Part shown: positions 8,886 to 17,732 of the stretch, piece after piece
Position numbering within the stretch: the first letter of the stretch is position 1
Layout of the letters: each line of letters begins with the position of its first letter
NCBI GenBank assembly: GCA_014360825.1
Contig: JACIWT010000003.1
Span: 124,001-188,000 of the forward strand
Length of the DNA stretch: 64,000 nucleotides
Reading direction: 5' to 3'
Source of the DNA: Chloroflexota bacterium
Lineage (GTDB): Bacteria > Chloroflexota > Anaerolineae > UBA2200 > JACIWT01
Translations under genes and position numbers: made by a program
Notes under the pieces: model-generated
Seen by the model: only the letters and a program-made list of their open reading frames with translations
What the model was told of the DNA's origin: nothing
Database searches by the model: none

Positions 8886-9130
8886 ACAAACGGCGATGAA
8901 GGAGAAGAGTACGGACACACCGGAGCACAGAGAGCCGCGTTGCTGAGAGGCGGCCTCACGGGTGTCCTGAAAGACGCTCCGGAGCCGCGGGTTCGAACCG
9001 ACAGATTGCAAGTTGCGAGTAGGGCCCGCCGGGTGCTCCCGTTAACGAGCCTCGAGGCCGCTTCAAGCGGCAAAGTAAAGGTGGCACCACGGACCATGCT
9101 CCGTCCTTTGCGGACGGAGTATTTTCTTTC
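8886..9130 (+). ncRNA. T-box leader (tRNA-sensing riboswitch), probable Asp (GAC) specifier
   Basis: T-box leaders bind uncharged tRNA and switch an antiterminator/terminator pair. Stem I is visible: CGGC, a kink-turn GATGAA, GGAG, the S-turn strand AAGAGTA and CGGACAC pair back with GTGTCC, TGAA, CTCC and GCCG, with an AGAG distal-loop motif near 8930. The position of the specifier after TGAA+A gives GAC (8973-8975), an Asp codon. The T-box sequence GGTGGCACC (9080-9088) offers TGGC to pair with a tRNA ending GCCA, and Asp and Asn tRNAs both have G73. A strong terminator follows at 9099-9129. Specifier identity is inferred from loop geometry; a different register would change the amino acid. 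Confidence 0.92.
9099..9129 (+). terminator. T-box intrinsic terminator
   Basis: CTCCGTCC (9099-9106) pairs perfectly with GGACGGAG (9112-9119) around a 5-nt loop and is followed by a T-rich run (TATTTTCTTT). The upstream T-box bulge competes for the left arm region. It ends just before the aspS RBS. Confidence 0.88.
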
Positions 9131-9147
9131 CAATGGGAGGTAGTCAG

Positions 9148-10446
9148 ATGGAGCGAGTGCGGACCAATGAAGCGCATTTACACGTCGGCAAGCGGGTGCG
9201 CTTGTGTGGCTGGCTGCACAATTTGCGTCGCATGGGACGCATCAATTTCCTAGTCCTCCGAGATGGGTCGGGCACTTTCCAGGTCCTCTTGGATCAACCA
9301 GACCAGGTGGAAAAACTGAAAGGCCTGCAGGCCGAAACTGTGCTGGAGATAATAGGCACAGTGGCGGAGGAACCACGAGCACCAGGGGGACTAGAGTTAC
9401 ACGATTGCGAATTAACCGTTCTCTCGCCAGTGACGGAACCGACACCCTTCGAGATCAATAAGAAGGTGCTCAAACCAGGATTGGATGTCTTTTTAGATTA
9501 CGCGCCTATCGGATTGCGCCATCTTCAGAAGCGGGCTCTTTTCCATGCCGCTGCCATTGCGTTAAATGCCTATCGCGAATTCCTGACTAAGGCGGGCTTC
9601 GTGGAGATACAGACCCCGAAGATCGTTGGCACGGCCACAGAAGGCGGGGCGAATGTTTTCGCCATTGACTATTTCGGCCAACCCGCCTATCTGGCACAGA
9701 GCCCGCAACTCTACAAGCAGATCATGGTGGGCGTGTTTGAACGCGTTTTCGAAGTGGGCCCCGTCTTTCGCGCTGAACCACATAGCACAGCCCGCCATAC
9801 CAATGAGTACGTAAGTCTAGATGTGGAGATGGGGTTTATCCAGGATCACCGAGATGTAATGCATATCCTCTCTGAAACGATACGCCATATCGTAGCACGC
9901 TTACGTGAAGCCGAAGACCTGGCCGACCAGGCAGGATTAGACCTGCCAGATGTGCCACCGGAGATACCCAGCATCAAGTTTCGCATGGCCCAGCAGGTAA
10001 TCACAGAGCGCTACGGTGTGCCCTCGGGGGTGGAGATGGATCTTGCTCCCGCGGAGGAAGAGTTGATTTGCCGATATGCACAGGAGGAGTGGGGCTCTGA
10101 GTTCATCTTCGTCACTCATTATCCTACGGCGAAACGACCTTTCTACACTATGCCTGATCCCGTCGACCCAGAACATAGCCACAGTTTCGATCTGCTCTTC
10201 CGTGGCTGCGAGATCACAACGGGTGGCCAGCGAATTCACTTATACAGCCAATTGGTGGAAAGCATGGCTCGCCGGGGGTTGAGTGTGCGTGGCTTCGAGG
10301 GTTACTTGCAGGCCTTCAAATACGGGATGCCCCCTCACGGCGGCTTTGGCATGGGGTTAGAACGTCTAATGATGCAGTTCGCCCGACTATCCAACTTGCG
10401 TGAGGCCACCCTGTTTCCCCGCGATATGACACGCCTTTCACCCTGA
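9148..10446 (+). CDS. aspS: Aspartyl-tRNA synthetase, archaeal type, probably non-discriminating (AspRS2)
   Basis: This 432-residue class II synthetase has an OB-fold anticodon domain (1-100) and a catalytic core with motif 2 FRAEPHSTARHTNEY and motif 3 GMPPHGGFGMGLERLMM. The short length without a GAD insertion, and stretches such as TATEGGANVF and YLAQSPQLYKQ, place it with archaeal AspRS and bacterial AspRS2, not with bacterial AspRS of about 590 residues or AsnRS. The two positions known to control tRNA discrimination in archaeal AspRS (Trp26 and Lys85 in Thermococcus) align to His24 and Pro79 here, the residues found in non-discriminating enzymes. It would then also make Asp-tRNA(Asn) for GatCAB. 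ATG 9148 has GGGAGG at the right distance; the T-box controls it. Confidence 0.93.
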   Translation: MERVRTNEAHLHVGKRVRLCGWLHNLRRMGRINFLVLRDGSGTFQVLLDQPDQVEKLKGLQAETVLEIIGTVAEEPRAPGGLELHDCELTVLSPVTEPTPFEINKKVLKPGLDVFLDYAPIGLRHLQKRALFHAAAIALNAYREFLTKAGFVEIQTPKIVGTATEGGANVFAIDYFGQPAYLAQSPQLYKQIMVGVFERVFEVGPVFRAEPHSTARHTNEYVSLDVEMGFIQDHRDVMHILSETIRHIVARLREAEDLADQAGLDLPDVPPEIPSIKFRMAQQVITERYGVPSGVEMDLAPAEEELICRYAQEEWGSEFIFVTHYPTAKRPFYTMPDPVDPEHSHSFDLLFRGCEITTGGQRIHLYSQLVESMARRGLSVRGFEGYLQAFKYGMPPHGGFGMGLERLMMQFARLSNLREATLFPRDMTRLSP

Positions 10447-10518
10447 TGCTCCAAAGGGTGGCGAGACTTAGAGTATCCCGTAATCGAGGATTGTCAGCAC
10501 CCCAAACAACGATTACTG

Positions 10519-10547
10519 TTGCGAAAGCACCCCATTGGCATTATAAT
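10519..10547 (+). promoter_or_regulatory. Promoter of the M50 protease gene
   Basis: TTGCGA (10519-10524) and TATAAT (10542-10547) are separated by 17 bp. The gene starts about 20 nt downstream of the -10 box. Confidence 0.6.
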
Positions 10548-10570
10548 TACATCGCAAGCGCTAACAGGAA

Positions 10571-11656
10571 ATGAGGGGGTATATCTTGCTCTCGGCGTTG
10601 GCTGCATTTCTAGTGTTGAGTTTGCTCATGACGGTCCATGAGTTGGGACACTTGTTTGTAGCCCGGCTGGTTGGCATAAAGGCGGCAGAATTCGGCCTTG
10701 GCTATCCACCTCGTCTATTCACCCTGGGACGGATTGGGGACACCGATTACACCTTGAACCTAATACCCTTCGCCGCCTTTGTTCGCGTTTCGGATAACAA
10801 TGATTTTTCCCAAGACCTCACATTCCATAGCCACAGCGTGGGTCAGCGGTTTGCCATGGTCGCTGGCGGCGCCTTCATGAACCTTCTCTTCTCGGCGGCT
10901 CTCTTCGCCACCTGCTTTGTTACTGGCTGGGTGGAGGTTCCCGAAACGGTAGTTACAGTCGAAAGGGTATTTCCTGGTTCGGTGGGCGCAGCAGTGGGCT
11001 TTCGAGAGGGCGATGACATCCTCCTGGCGGATGAAACAGAGGTGAGTAGTGTGCTGGAACTAATCTCATACAGCCGCTCGCGGGACGGAGCCATTAGGAC
11101 CGTGGAAGTCCGTCGTAGCGGCCGCCGTTTTGCTGTTCGGCTTCCTGCAGGAAGGCCCTGGTTTGACAGGCCGGAAAGCCGCGGGGTAACCATTGCGAAT
11201 AGGGCGGGGTGGGTACAGATAGTTCGATACCCGCTCCTCGAAGCCCTTTGGCGCGGCTTCACCGAGTCGATTGCTGCTATAGTTTTCGTGTTCGCCATCC
11301 CGCTCAAAGTACTTCAGGGCCTTATCCCGCCCGATTTAGTGCGGCCAGTGGGACCAGTGGGGTTGGGGCAACTCGCTGGGCGGGCGGCCTTAGAAGTGAC
11401 CACAACTGGTCATTGGTTCTACTTCCTGCGACTGGTTGCTACCCTTAGTGCATCTTTGGCTGCCATCAATCTACTGCCCTTACCTGGTCTGGATGGCGGG
11501 CGACTGGCATTTCTAAGCCTCGAAATCGTACGCCGCAAGCGTATGGACCCAGCCAAAGAGAGTTTGATTCATTTGGTCGGTTTGGTCTTGATGTTAATAC
11601 TCCTTTTGGTCGTCACATATCAGGACATTGTGAACCCTCTCGGCTTGAAGCACTGA
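10571..11656 (+). CDS. Site-2-type intramembrane zinc metalloprotease (M50, RseP/RasP-like)
   Basis: This 361-residue multipass membrane protease has the zinc motif HELGH at residues 23-27 in the first membrane segment. A PDZ domain follows at about 105-190 (ERVFPGSVGAAVGFREGDDIL). The second metal-site motif LLPLPGLDGGRL lies in a late segment, and two C-terminal membrane helices close the protein. RseP/RasP-type enzymes cut anti-sigma factors or signal-peptide remnants; no anti-sigma or sigma gene is in the window, so the substrate is unknown. ATG 10571 has a weak RBS, whereas TTG 10586 has GAGGGGG about 6 nt upstream and could be the true start, losing five residues. The downstream subtilases may share secretion-related roles, but nothing in the sequence proves a link. 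Confidence 0.92.
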   Translation: MRGYILLSALAAFLVLSLLMTVHELGHLFVARLVGIKAAEFGLGYPPRLFTLGRIGDTDYTLNLIPFAAFVRVSDNNDFSQDLTFHSHSVGQRFAMVAGGAFMNLLFSAALFATCFVTGWVEVPETVVTVERVFPGSVGAAVGFREGDDILLADETEVSSVLELISYSRSRDGAIRTVEVRRSGRRFAVRLPAGRPWFDRPESRGVTIANRAGWVQIVRYPLLEALWRGFTESIAAIVFVFAIPLKVLQGLIPPDLVRPVGPVGLGQLAGRAALEVTTTGHWFYFLRLVATLSASLAAINLLPLPGLDGGRLAFLSLEIVRRKRMDPAKESLIHLVGLVLMLILLLVVTYQDIVNPLGLKH

Positions 11657-11813
11657 TTGGACTACCTCCTCTGCATTTCAGCCATTGCGGTGACTGTCAT
11701 ACCGATGCCCGTTTACTCAATGCATCGGATCCCCTCTTCTAGGCTCCATTCTGCATTGGCGTATCGCAGCCTGCTTGAAACCGTCTTATATAGTGGAAAG
11801 GGGACACAGTATT
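11657..11813 (+). other. Gap between M50 and subtilase genes with an inverted repeat
   Basis: The stretch contains CCGATGC (11702-11708) and GCATCGG (11722-11728), a 7-bp inverted repeat with a 13-nt loop but no T-run. No convincing promoter was found for the subtilase pair. Confidence 0.3.
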
Positions 11814-13433
11814 GTGAGAGTCCGCTGTCTTAGCCATGTGTCGTGTATTGTCTCGAGTTTGGCGATATTGTCCCTTTTGATAGCGCCTAAACCTGTGTAT
11901 TCAGACAGCGGGAGCACTCGCGTTTTGGTCAAAGCAGCGATCTCCCCAAAATCTATGAACGCGCTGTTGGATGGTCGGGGCTACATTTTGAGGCAATACC
12001 CGCAGTTAAGCCTCTATGAGGTCGTCCTTACGCCTGGCCTGGAGACAAACGCGTTGCATGTGCTTTGGGCTACTCCCTCTGTCATATACGCTGAGCACGA
12101 TCAGCGCGTGAGGGCTTTAGGAGTACCTAACGATCCCTACTGGGCGCAACAATGGAATATGAGCATTGTGAACGCGCCTGCGGCGTGGGATGTGATCACC
12201 GGATCTGAAACCGTGATCATCGCCTTTTTGGACACCGGCTTGGATCTCGATCACGAGGACTTGCAAGCGAAAATCTGGCGAAACCCCAGCGAGATACCTG
12301 GCAACGGTTTAGACGATGACGGTAACGGCAAAGTGGACGATGTGAACGGCTGGCATTTTTATCACAAACGTGTAGGCTTCGACTACGTCCCGGCCGAGGA
12401 CGGTAACGTTCAGGATGATAACGGACACGGCTCACATGTCGCGGGCATCGCTGCTGCCGATACCAACAATGGCCTCGGTGTAGCAGGGATGTGTTGGGGC
12501 TGCCGCATCTTGCCGGTAAAGGTGCTGGATTCCAATGGCGAAGGGTGGTATTCGGATATCATTGCTGGCCTGCTATATGCGGTGGAGCAGGGAGCAAGAG
12601 TGGTCAACCTGAGTCTGGGTGGGTCAGACCAGTCACAAGCATTGCAGGATGCAATTACCCATGCTCACGATGCTGGAGCGCTCCTGGTGGCCGCCGCGGG
12701 CAATGATGGTGGACCGGTGCTCTATCCAGCCGCATGTCAGCACGTTCTCGCAGTCGCCGCAACAGACCAGAGCGACCAACGCGCTTCTTATTCCAACCAT
12801 GGCCCGCAGGTGGATATCGCTGCACCTGGTGGTCCTATCTACAGTACTTGGTGGCGAGGCAACTATTTCGTCAAATCCGGCACCTCAATGGCAGCGCCCC
12901 ACGTTTCAGGTGCTGCAGCTCTCCTCTGGTCTCTCAACTCTCGTTACACCAACGTAGAGGTGGCGGATATCTTGCTACATACAGCCACGGATACCAATGC
13001 ACCTTTGGCAGCGGGATGGGATGAGTTCATCGGTTGGGGGCGGCTTGATGTGGGTGCCGCCGTAAGCCAGACGGTGAGTTTGCCCAACCGGCTCATCCTC
13101 AGCGCCCAACCCTCGTCTATTCGCATTGGTGGCGAGACGGCGATTGTCCACGCTCTTGTGGTGGATTCCCAAGACCGAGCGGTACCCGATGGCACACTCG
13201 TTACCTTCGCCGCCACCTTAGGTCGGCTGTCATCCACTATCGTTGGAACCCACGATGGCCTCGCGGAAACCACACTAACATCGGAATGGGAACCCGGCAC
13301 ATCCGTGGTCACGGCCATGGTCAATGGGGTCAGCGAGTCGGTGGAGGTGCAGTTCTGGGCCTACCGATTGTTATTCCCAAGGGTTCACAAAGACTCCATA
13401 TCATTCTTAGAGATTCACGAAACATCGCCCTGA
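11814..13433 (+). CDS. Secreted subtilisin-like serine protease (S8) with C-terminal Big_1-like domain
   Basis: This 539-residue secreted protease has a signal peptide (CIVSSLAILSLLIAPKPVYS), an I9-like propeptide ending near residue 100, and a complete S8 triad: Asp140 in FLDTGLD, His205 in NGHGSHVAG, Ser358 in GTSMAAPH. Residues about 425-520 form a Big_1-type Ig domain (LSAQPSSIRIGGETAIV, VVDSQDRAVPDGTLVTF), the same family that fills the giant surface proteins at 20.8-40.4 kb. The C-terminus contains YRLLFPRVHK, a weaker version of the tail on those proteins. GTG 11814 is chosen because GAAAGGGG sits 10 nt upstream; TTG 11775 is an alternative. Its stop overlaps the next start (ATGA-type), so the two proteases are translationally coupled. 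Confidence 0.92.
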   Translation: MRVRCLSHVSCIVSSLAILSLLIAPKPVYSDSGSTRVLVKAAISPKSMNALLDGRGYILRQYPQLSLYEVVLTPGLETNALHVLWATPSVIYAEHDQRVRALGVPNDPYWAQQWNMSIVNAPAAWDVITGSETVIIAFLDTGLDLDHEDLQAKIWRNPSEIPGNGLDDDGNGKVDDVNGWHFYHKRVGFDYVPAEDGNVQDDNGHGSHVAGIAAADTNNGLGVAGMCWGCRILPVKVLDSNGEGWYSDIIAGLLYAVEQGARVVNLSLGGSDQSQALQDAITHAHDAGALLVAAAGNDGGPVLYPAACQHVLAVAATDQSDQRASYSNHGPQVDIAAPGGPIYSTWWRGNYFVKSGTSMAAPHVSGAAALLWSLNSRYTNVEVADILLHTATDTNAPLAAGWDEFIGWGRLDVGAAVSQTVSLPNRLILSAQPSSIRIGGETAIVHALVVDSQDRAVPDGTLVTFAATLGRLSSTIVGTHDGLAETTLTSEWEPGTSVVTAMVNGVSESVEVQFWAYRLLFPRVHKDSISFLEIHETSP

Positions 13434-16400
13434 TGAGGTTACCAGTTGTGAGGGCATCCATTTGGCGCTGGCTTCTGATGTTTGCTTTGCTCAGCATATC
13501 CTTTTCCCCCTTCCCTACACACGCTGACGATCACCAGCCCACACCAGAGGAAATAGTTGCCAAGATAGACCCCCGTCTTCGTGACCTGGCACACTCCGGA
13601 AGCCAGGGGTTAGTACTGGTGGATTGCATCGTCCAGCCAGGCGTTGATTTGATGCCCCTTTTTGAACGCGCCCTTCTCCGTCCCTCGCTGGAACCCTTCG
13701 GCCCGCGCATTACCGGTTACATCCGTGCCGATCGCCTCTCCAAGTTAGCCTCATCGCCCAGCGTCCAGGCCGTCATGGCGACCGGTTTTCCGCGTCCAGA
13801 GCCCTATCCGGCATCTCTGACCCAAACGAATAATGAAGAACAGGCACTTTTATTGAGCGATGACCAGGCATGGGCCAGTGGCTGGTTTGAGAAAGACTAT
13901 GTAGGATGGGAAACCGCCTGGGCGAATGGTTTTACCGGTAATGGGGTATTCGTTGCTGTTCTCGACGATGGTGTGGACTTCGGTCATCCTGATTTGATGG
14001 GCAAACAGGCGCGGATCACTGACTCTGAATCTCCCTACTACGTCACGAACAAGGACGGCGAGCCCATGGGGTGGCCTATTGTGGTGGATGCGTGGTCTAT
14101 GCTTTGGTACGTCCTCGACCCGCCAGATGAGCACGGGAACTGGGGTTTTTATGTGAATACCCGCACGGCGCTGCCCATATCTTCAGCTCAGACGGTGGTC
14201 TTTGACGACGTCCTCTATACCGTCCCAGCGACTTCTAAGACTAACCTGGTGCGCATGGGTTACCATCCGGACCGCGCCCTGGCTTCCCTCTATGGCGAAC
14301 CCGTTGCCATCCTACTGGCTGACGAGGGCCGCGCTGACCTGGATGGCAATGGCCAACGCGACGACTACGATACGGTGTATGTGGATCTCAACCACAACCG
14401 CGACTTCACTGATGATAAACCATGTACCATTGGCGATGAAATCTCTTGCTGGGATAGCGATGGCAATGGCTACCCGAATTTGTCCGGTGGCATGATCTAT
14501 TTCATCGCGGATGGCGCACACCACATCCCGACTATGGACTATCTCTTCCCGGACACGCCACCTCCTGCCAAAGGTGACATGATCTGTTTCGCCATCAACG
14601 ATGTGGGCCGTGGTGGTTCCCACGGCACCCTCTGTGCCTCTAATGTGGCCTCGCGAGGGATCATTGATGGCTCTGGCCCCGGTCGACCAGTATGGAAAAC
14701 ACCAGGAGATGGCACCCCCGGCACCGGCATGGTACAGGCGGGTGGGAAAGATACCCTTGTTATAGCCACCGGCGACTTCTATGCGGGGGGTGCCCTATTG
14801 GACTGGTATCAGGCTCTGATGCGGGGTTACGACGGCGTCCCCGATGGCGACTTTCACTGCGATGATGCACAGATTATTAGCCAGAGCTTCGGCTCGGGCT
14901 ACACCGACATGGGTGGGTGGGATTACCTCTCCCGCGCCATTGCCGAGATGAATACCAAACTCAATCCCCACGTGACTCTGGTAGATTCAACCGGCAATGG
15001 TGGTCCTGGGTACGGCACAGTGAACAGCCCTCACCCGCCAACCGGTGTCCACGTTGCCGCATCTACCCAATACGCCTACACAGGCCCTGGGGCAGACCCC
15101 TTCTTGAGCAGGCGGCAGTGTACCTATGGCGACTTCCAGGGCCTCTCGAACCGAGGGCCCGGTGCTCTTGGCGACACGGGCGTTACGGTGATGGCAAACG
15201 GTGGTTGGGGTACTGGGGACGTGCCGGTGAATATGTTATATGGTGGGGATAGTTGGAATGCATGGACGATGTGGGCTGGGACAAGCCGCGCTGCACCGGT
15301 TGTCGCCGCTGTACTTTCGCTCATCTATGACGCCTACACCCAAGCCCACGGCGGATGCCAACCTACCTACGATGAAGCACGCGATCTACTCATGGCTGGC
15401 GCCACCTACACTGGTGAGGACCCCTTCACGGCCGGGGCCGGGTTGGTCAGCGCAGCCAACGCAACTGCTCTCGCTGCGGGATTGCCAGGCATTCGTATAT
15501 CACCCGCCCACTGGGAGGCTGGCGACTATGCAGGTGTCCAGTATCCCGGGTTCCCACATCTCCTTCACCCGGGGGAGGCGAGCGAGCAAACTTTCACGCT
15601 GTACAACCCCGGTCCAGAGGACCAAGTGGTGTTTGTCCGCGCAGGCCACCTCGTGGAGATAGGAGACCCTATTACCGGTACGCTGCGAACAGCAGACCGG
15701 TGGCAGGAATCCAGTTTCAACCCGGGGCGACCAGACTATTTGGTTCGCATTCCCAAGGCCCAGATCCCAGAGGAGACGAGGCTTATGATCGCTCGGTTGG
15801 CGCAGCCTCTGGATACCTTCGATACAGATTACTCGCCAGGGGACCCAACATCTTATGTGCCCCCAGGCAACAATGTGTTCAGTATCGTTATCTATAATTG
15901 GTGGGATGCCAACGCCGATGGCAACTTGTGGACCGACAGCAATGGCAATGGTTGCGTCAATAGCAACGAGATAGACTACGGCGAATATAACCGTTTCGGA
16001 GGAGCGGAGAACATAGCCAACGGCCAGGAGGTCCGTGTCCATGATCCCCTGGGCAGAGTGGAGACCGACATTTACCTGGGAGTTTTCCACAGTGTTCGTG
16101 CTTTGACCATCCCCACCGCTACATTGCACTACGAGGCACGTTTCTATGGCATCCAAGATTGGGATTGGATCCATTTCCTGGGTGAGGACCAAGAGCGAGA
16201 ACTTGTCCTGACTGTTCCTGCGGGGGACTCTATCTCCTTCACCGCCGCCTTGAGGGTGCCAGAAGAGTATTCCACAGGTCTCTACGGTGGCCACATCTTC
16301 GTCCACGATTCGCGCCGCACTACCGCCGTGCCAGTGGTAGTGAACGTGGCTGGCACTATCCGCCAGCCCCTAGTGCTCGGTGGGGCGGCAGCAGGGAGGC

Positions 16401-17491
16401 CCTATGATAACAGCCAGATGCACGGGTTGGGATCTGACAAACCTGAATCAGGCGACTGGCGCACGTTCTTTATGGACCAGTCGGAACAGCCGCCTGCAGG
16501 GACGCTGCTTGCTGTGCACAGCACTTGGCAGGGCGCGCCCCCGAATGATGTGGACACGCTTATCTTCGGCCCCAAGGCCGATGCGTTCAGCGCTAGTAAC
16601 CCCACATTCTTTGGACCCCATGGGTTAGCACAGGTGGGAGGCAGCGCTCGCGTGACCGTCGGTGATCGCCCGCACTGGGTGTTTGATACAAACTCGGGGG
16701 GGAGCGAGGACTGGATCTTTGCCCCGCTGAGCCGGGGCTTGCACATGGTGCGATTCCAGAACGTGCTCTTCGGCGGCGAGAGCATCTCTTTGCCTTTCCG
16801 TGCTGATGTTGGCACCGTCCAACTGGAGCCATTATCGCTCCGGTTTCCTGACGACTCCCCTGTTGGAACAATCGTGACGCTGAACCTCCAATCGAGTATG
16901 GAGTTTCCTCAGGGCATCGAGGTCCGGGCGTATGGGTTGAGCCCGGACCTGACGGAGATGCTAACTTGGGAGTCGTCCTACGCCAACATCATTCGCGAAT
17001 ACTCCCTATCTGGAGCGGGTTTACTGGAATTCGCGACTTACGCTCACGAAAGCACTGTTGCAGATGTGGATTTGCACTTGTGGCGCTGGGATGAGTCACA
17101 GAGCATGTGGGAAAAGGTAGCCTCTTCCAGCAACATTGCTGCCGAAGAGTCCATTCGCCTGCTCACTCCACCAGATGGACTCTACCGTCTCGAGGTGGTC
17201 AATTTCGCTCACCAGCCTGGTCATGTCATGTTGCATGTGCGCCGGCCCCAAGGGACTGGGATCGCGGCGCAAGATGTGCCTGATGGCTCTATCCATGCCG
17301 GACAGATGGTGACTATCACTATTCGATTGGACCAACTGCTTAGCCCAGGCAACTGGGAGGGCTGTCTTTTCCTGGGTCCGGCGGGAGCCTGGCGAGCAAT
17401 AGAGGTGCCCGTGCGTTGCGTGGTGACTCAGCAATGGCCGACGATATTTCTCCCCATCATGGTCAAGAGCGCTGAGCAGTGGCCCTGGTGA
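13433..17491 (+). CDS. Large secreted subtilase (S8) with long insertion between catalytic Asp and His
   Basis: This 1352-residue secreted protease has a signal peptide (WRWLLMFALLSISFSPFPTHA), a propeptide, then the triad Asp178 (VLDDGVDFGHPDL), His397 (GGSHGTLCAS) and Ser618 (GTSRAAPVV). Asp and His are 219 residues apart, against about 30-40 in subtilisin. The insertion carries Ca-loop-like sequences (DLDGNGQRDDYD, DLNHNRDFTDD, DSDGNGYPN). The remaining 700 residues are beta-rich and include DANADGNLWTDSNGNG. The protein ends PTIFLPIMVKSAEQWPW, the tail type discussed in the findings. A long Asp-His insertion is also known in tripeptidyl peptidase II. The ATG overlaps the previous stop, and longer upstream reading gives no signal peptide at the N-terminus. 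Confidence 0.88.
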   Translation: MRLPVVRASIWRWLLMFALLSISFSPFPTHADDHQPTPEEIVAKIDPRLRDLAHSGSQGLVLVDCIVQPGVDLMPLFERALLRPSLEPFGPRITGYIRADRLSKLASSPSVQAVMATGFPRPEPYPASLTQTNNEEQALLLSDDQAWASGWFEKDYVGWETAWANGFTGNGVFVAVLDDGVDFGHPDLMGKQARITDSESPYYVTNKDGEPMGWPIVVDAWSMLWYVLDPPDEHGNWGFYVNTRTALPISSAQTVVFDDVLYTVPATSKTNLVRMGYHPDRALASLYGEPVAILLADEGRADLDGNGQRDDYDTVYVDLNHNRDFTDDKPCTIGDEISCWDSDGNGYPNLSGGMIYFIADGAHHIPTMDYLFPDTPPPAKGDMICFAINDVGRGGSHGTLCASNVASRGIIDGSGPGRPVWKTPGDGTPGTGMVQAGGKDTLVIATGDFYAGGALLDWYQALMRGYDGVPDGDFHCDDAQIISQSFGSGYTDMGGWDYLSRAIAEMNTKLNPHVTLVDSTGNGGPGYGTVNSPHPPTGVHVAASTQYAYTGPGADPFLSRRQCTYGDFQGLSNRGPGALGDTGVTVMANGGWGTGDVPVNMLYGGDSWNAWTMWAGTSRAAPVVAAVLSLIYDAYTQAHGGCQPTYDEARDLLMAGATYTGEDPFTAGAGLVSAANATALAAGLPGIRISPAHWEAGDYAGVQYPGFPHLLHPGEASEQTFTLYNPGPEDQVVFVRAGHLVEIGDPITGTLRTADRWQESSFNPGRPDYLVRIPKAQIPEETRLMIARLAQPLDTFDTDYSPGDPTSYVPPGNNVFSIVIYNWWDANADGNLWTDSNGNGCVNSNEIDYGEYNRFGGAENIANGQEVRVHDPLGRVETDIYLGVFHSVRALTIPTATLHYEARFYGIQDWDWIHFLGEDQERELVLTVPAGDSISFTAALRVPEEYSTGLYGGHIFVHDSRRTTAVPVVVNVAGTIRQPLVLGGAAAGRPYDNSQMHGLGSDKPESGDWRTFFMDQSEQPPAGTLLAVHSTWQGAPPNDVDTLIFGPKADAFSASNPTFFGPHGLAQVGGSARVTVGDRPHWVFDTNSGGSEDWIFAPLSRGLHMVRFQNVLFGGESISLPFRADVGTVQLEPLSLRFPDDSPVGTIVTLNLQSSMEFPQGIEVRAYGLSPDLTEMLTWESSYANIIREYSLSGAGLLEFATYAHESTVADVDLHLWRWDESQSMWEKVASSSNIAAEESIRLLTPPDGLYRLEVVNFAHQPGHVMLHVRRPQGTGIAAQDVPDGSIHAGQMVTITIRLDQLLSPGNWEGCLFLGPAGAWRAIEVPVRCVVTQQWPTIFLPIMVKSAEQWPW

Positions 17492-17501
17492 CGGCGCGTG
17501 T

Positions 17502-17530
17502 TTGCAGTTTTGGAGTGATTGTGCTATAAT
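17502..17530 (+). promoter_or_regulatory. Promoter of the cobalamin riboswitch-btuFCD operon
   Basis: TTGCAG (17502-17507) and TATAAT (17525-17530) are separated by 17 bp with an extended -10 (TTGTGC before TATAAT). The transcript starts near 17537, at the riboswitch 5' end. Confidence 0.72.
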
Positions 17531-17544
17531 CAAACTAAATTGAA

Positions 17545-17705
17545 TATTGCAGCAGGGGTGACCTTGTCCGAAAGGCTAGGCTGAAAAGGGGAAGTCCGGT
17601 GCGAGTCCGGCGCTGTCCCGCAACTGTAATTCCACATTGTGGAAGAGCCAGGATACCTGCCTCTGTGCTGTTCCGAGAACCTTCGAGAGAAAGGGGGTAG
17701 GAAGC
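17545..17705 (+). ncRNA. Cobalamin (AdoCbl) riboswitch
   Basis: The conserved core of the cobalamin riboswitch is present. GAAAAGGGGAAGTCCGGTG near 17583 is followed by GAGTCCGGCGCTGTCCCGC and AACTGTAA, and the B12 box AGCCAGGATACCTGCC is at 17646-17661. It precedes a B12-type ABC transporter, as expected. With the intrinsic terminator at 17733-17767 it should act as a transcriptional off-switch when cobalamin is plentiful. Confidence 0.96.
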
Positions 17706-17732
17706 AATGATCAGAATACCATTAGATTGACA

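Noticed and set aside
8987-9002. tRNA T-arm-like sequence GGGTTCGAACC after the T-box stem I
   Set aside because: No cloverleaf can be formed around it. It is part of the T-box leader between stem I and stem III.
9148-10446. Asparaginyl-tRNA synthetase
   Set aside because: The catalytic stretches TATEGGANVF and GMPPHGGFGMGLERL with short length match archaeal-type AspRS. AsnRS was considered because of the T-box and similar size.
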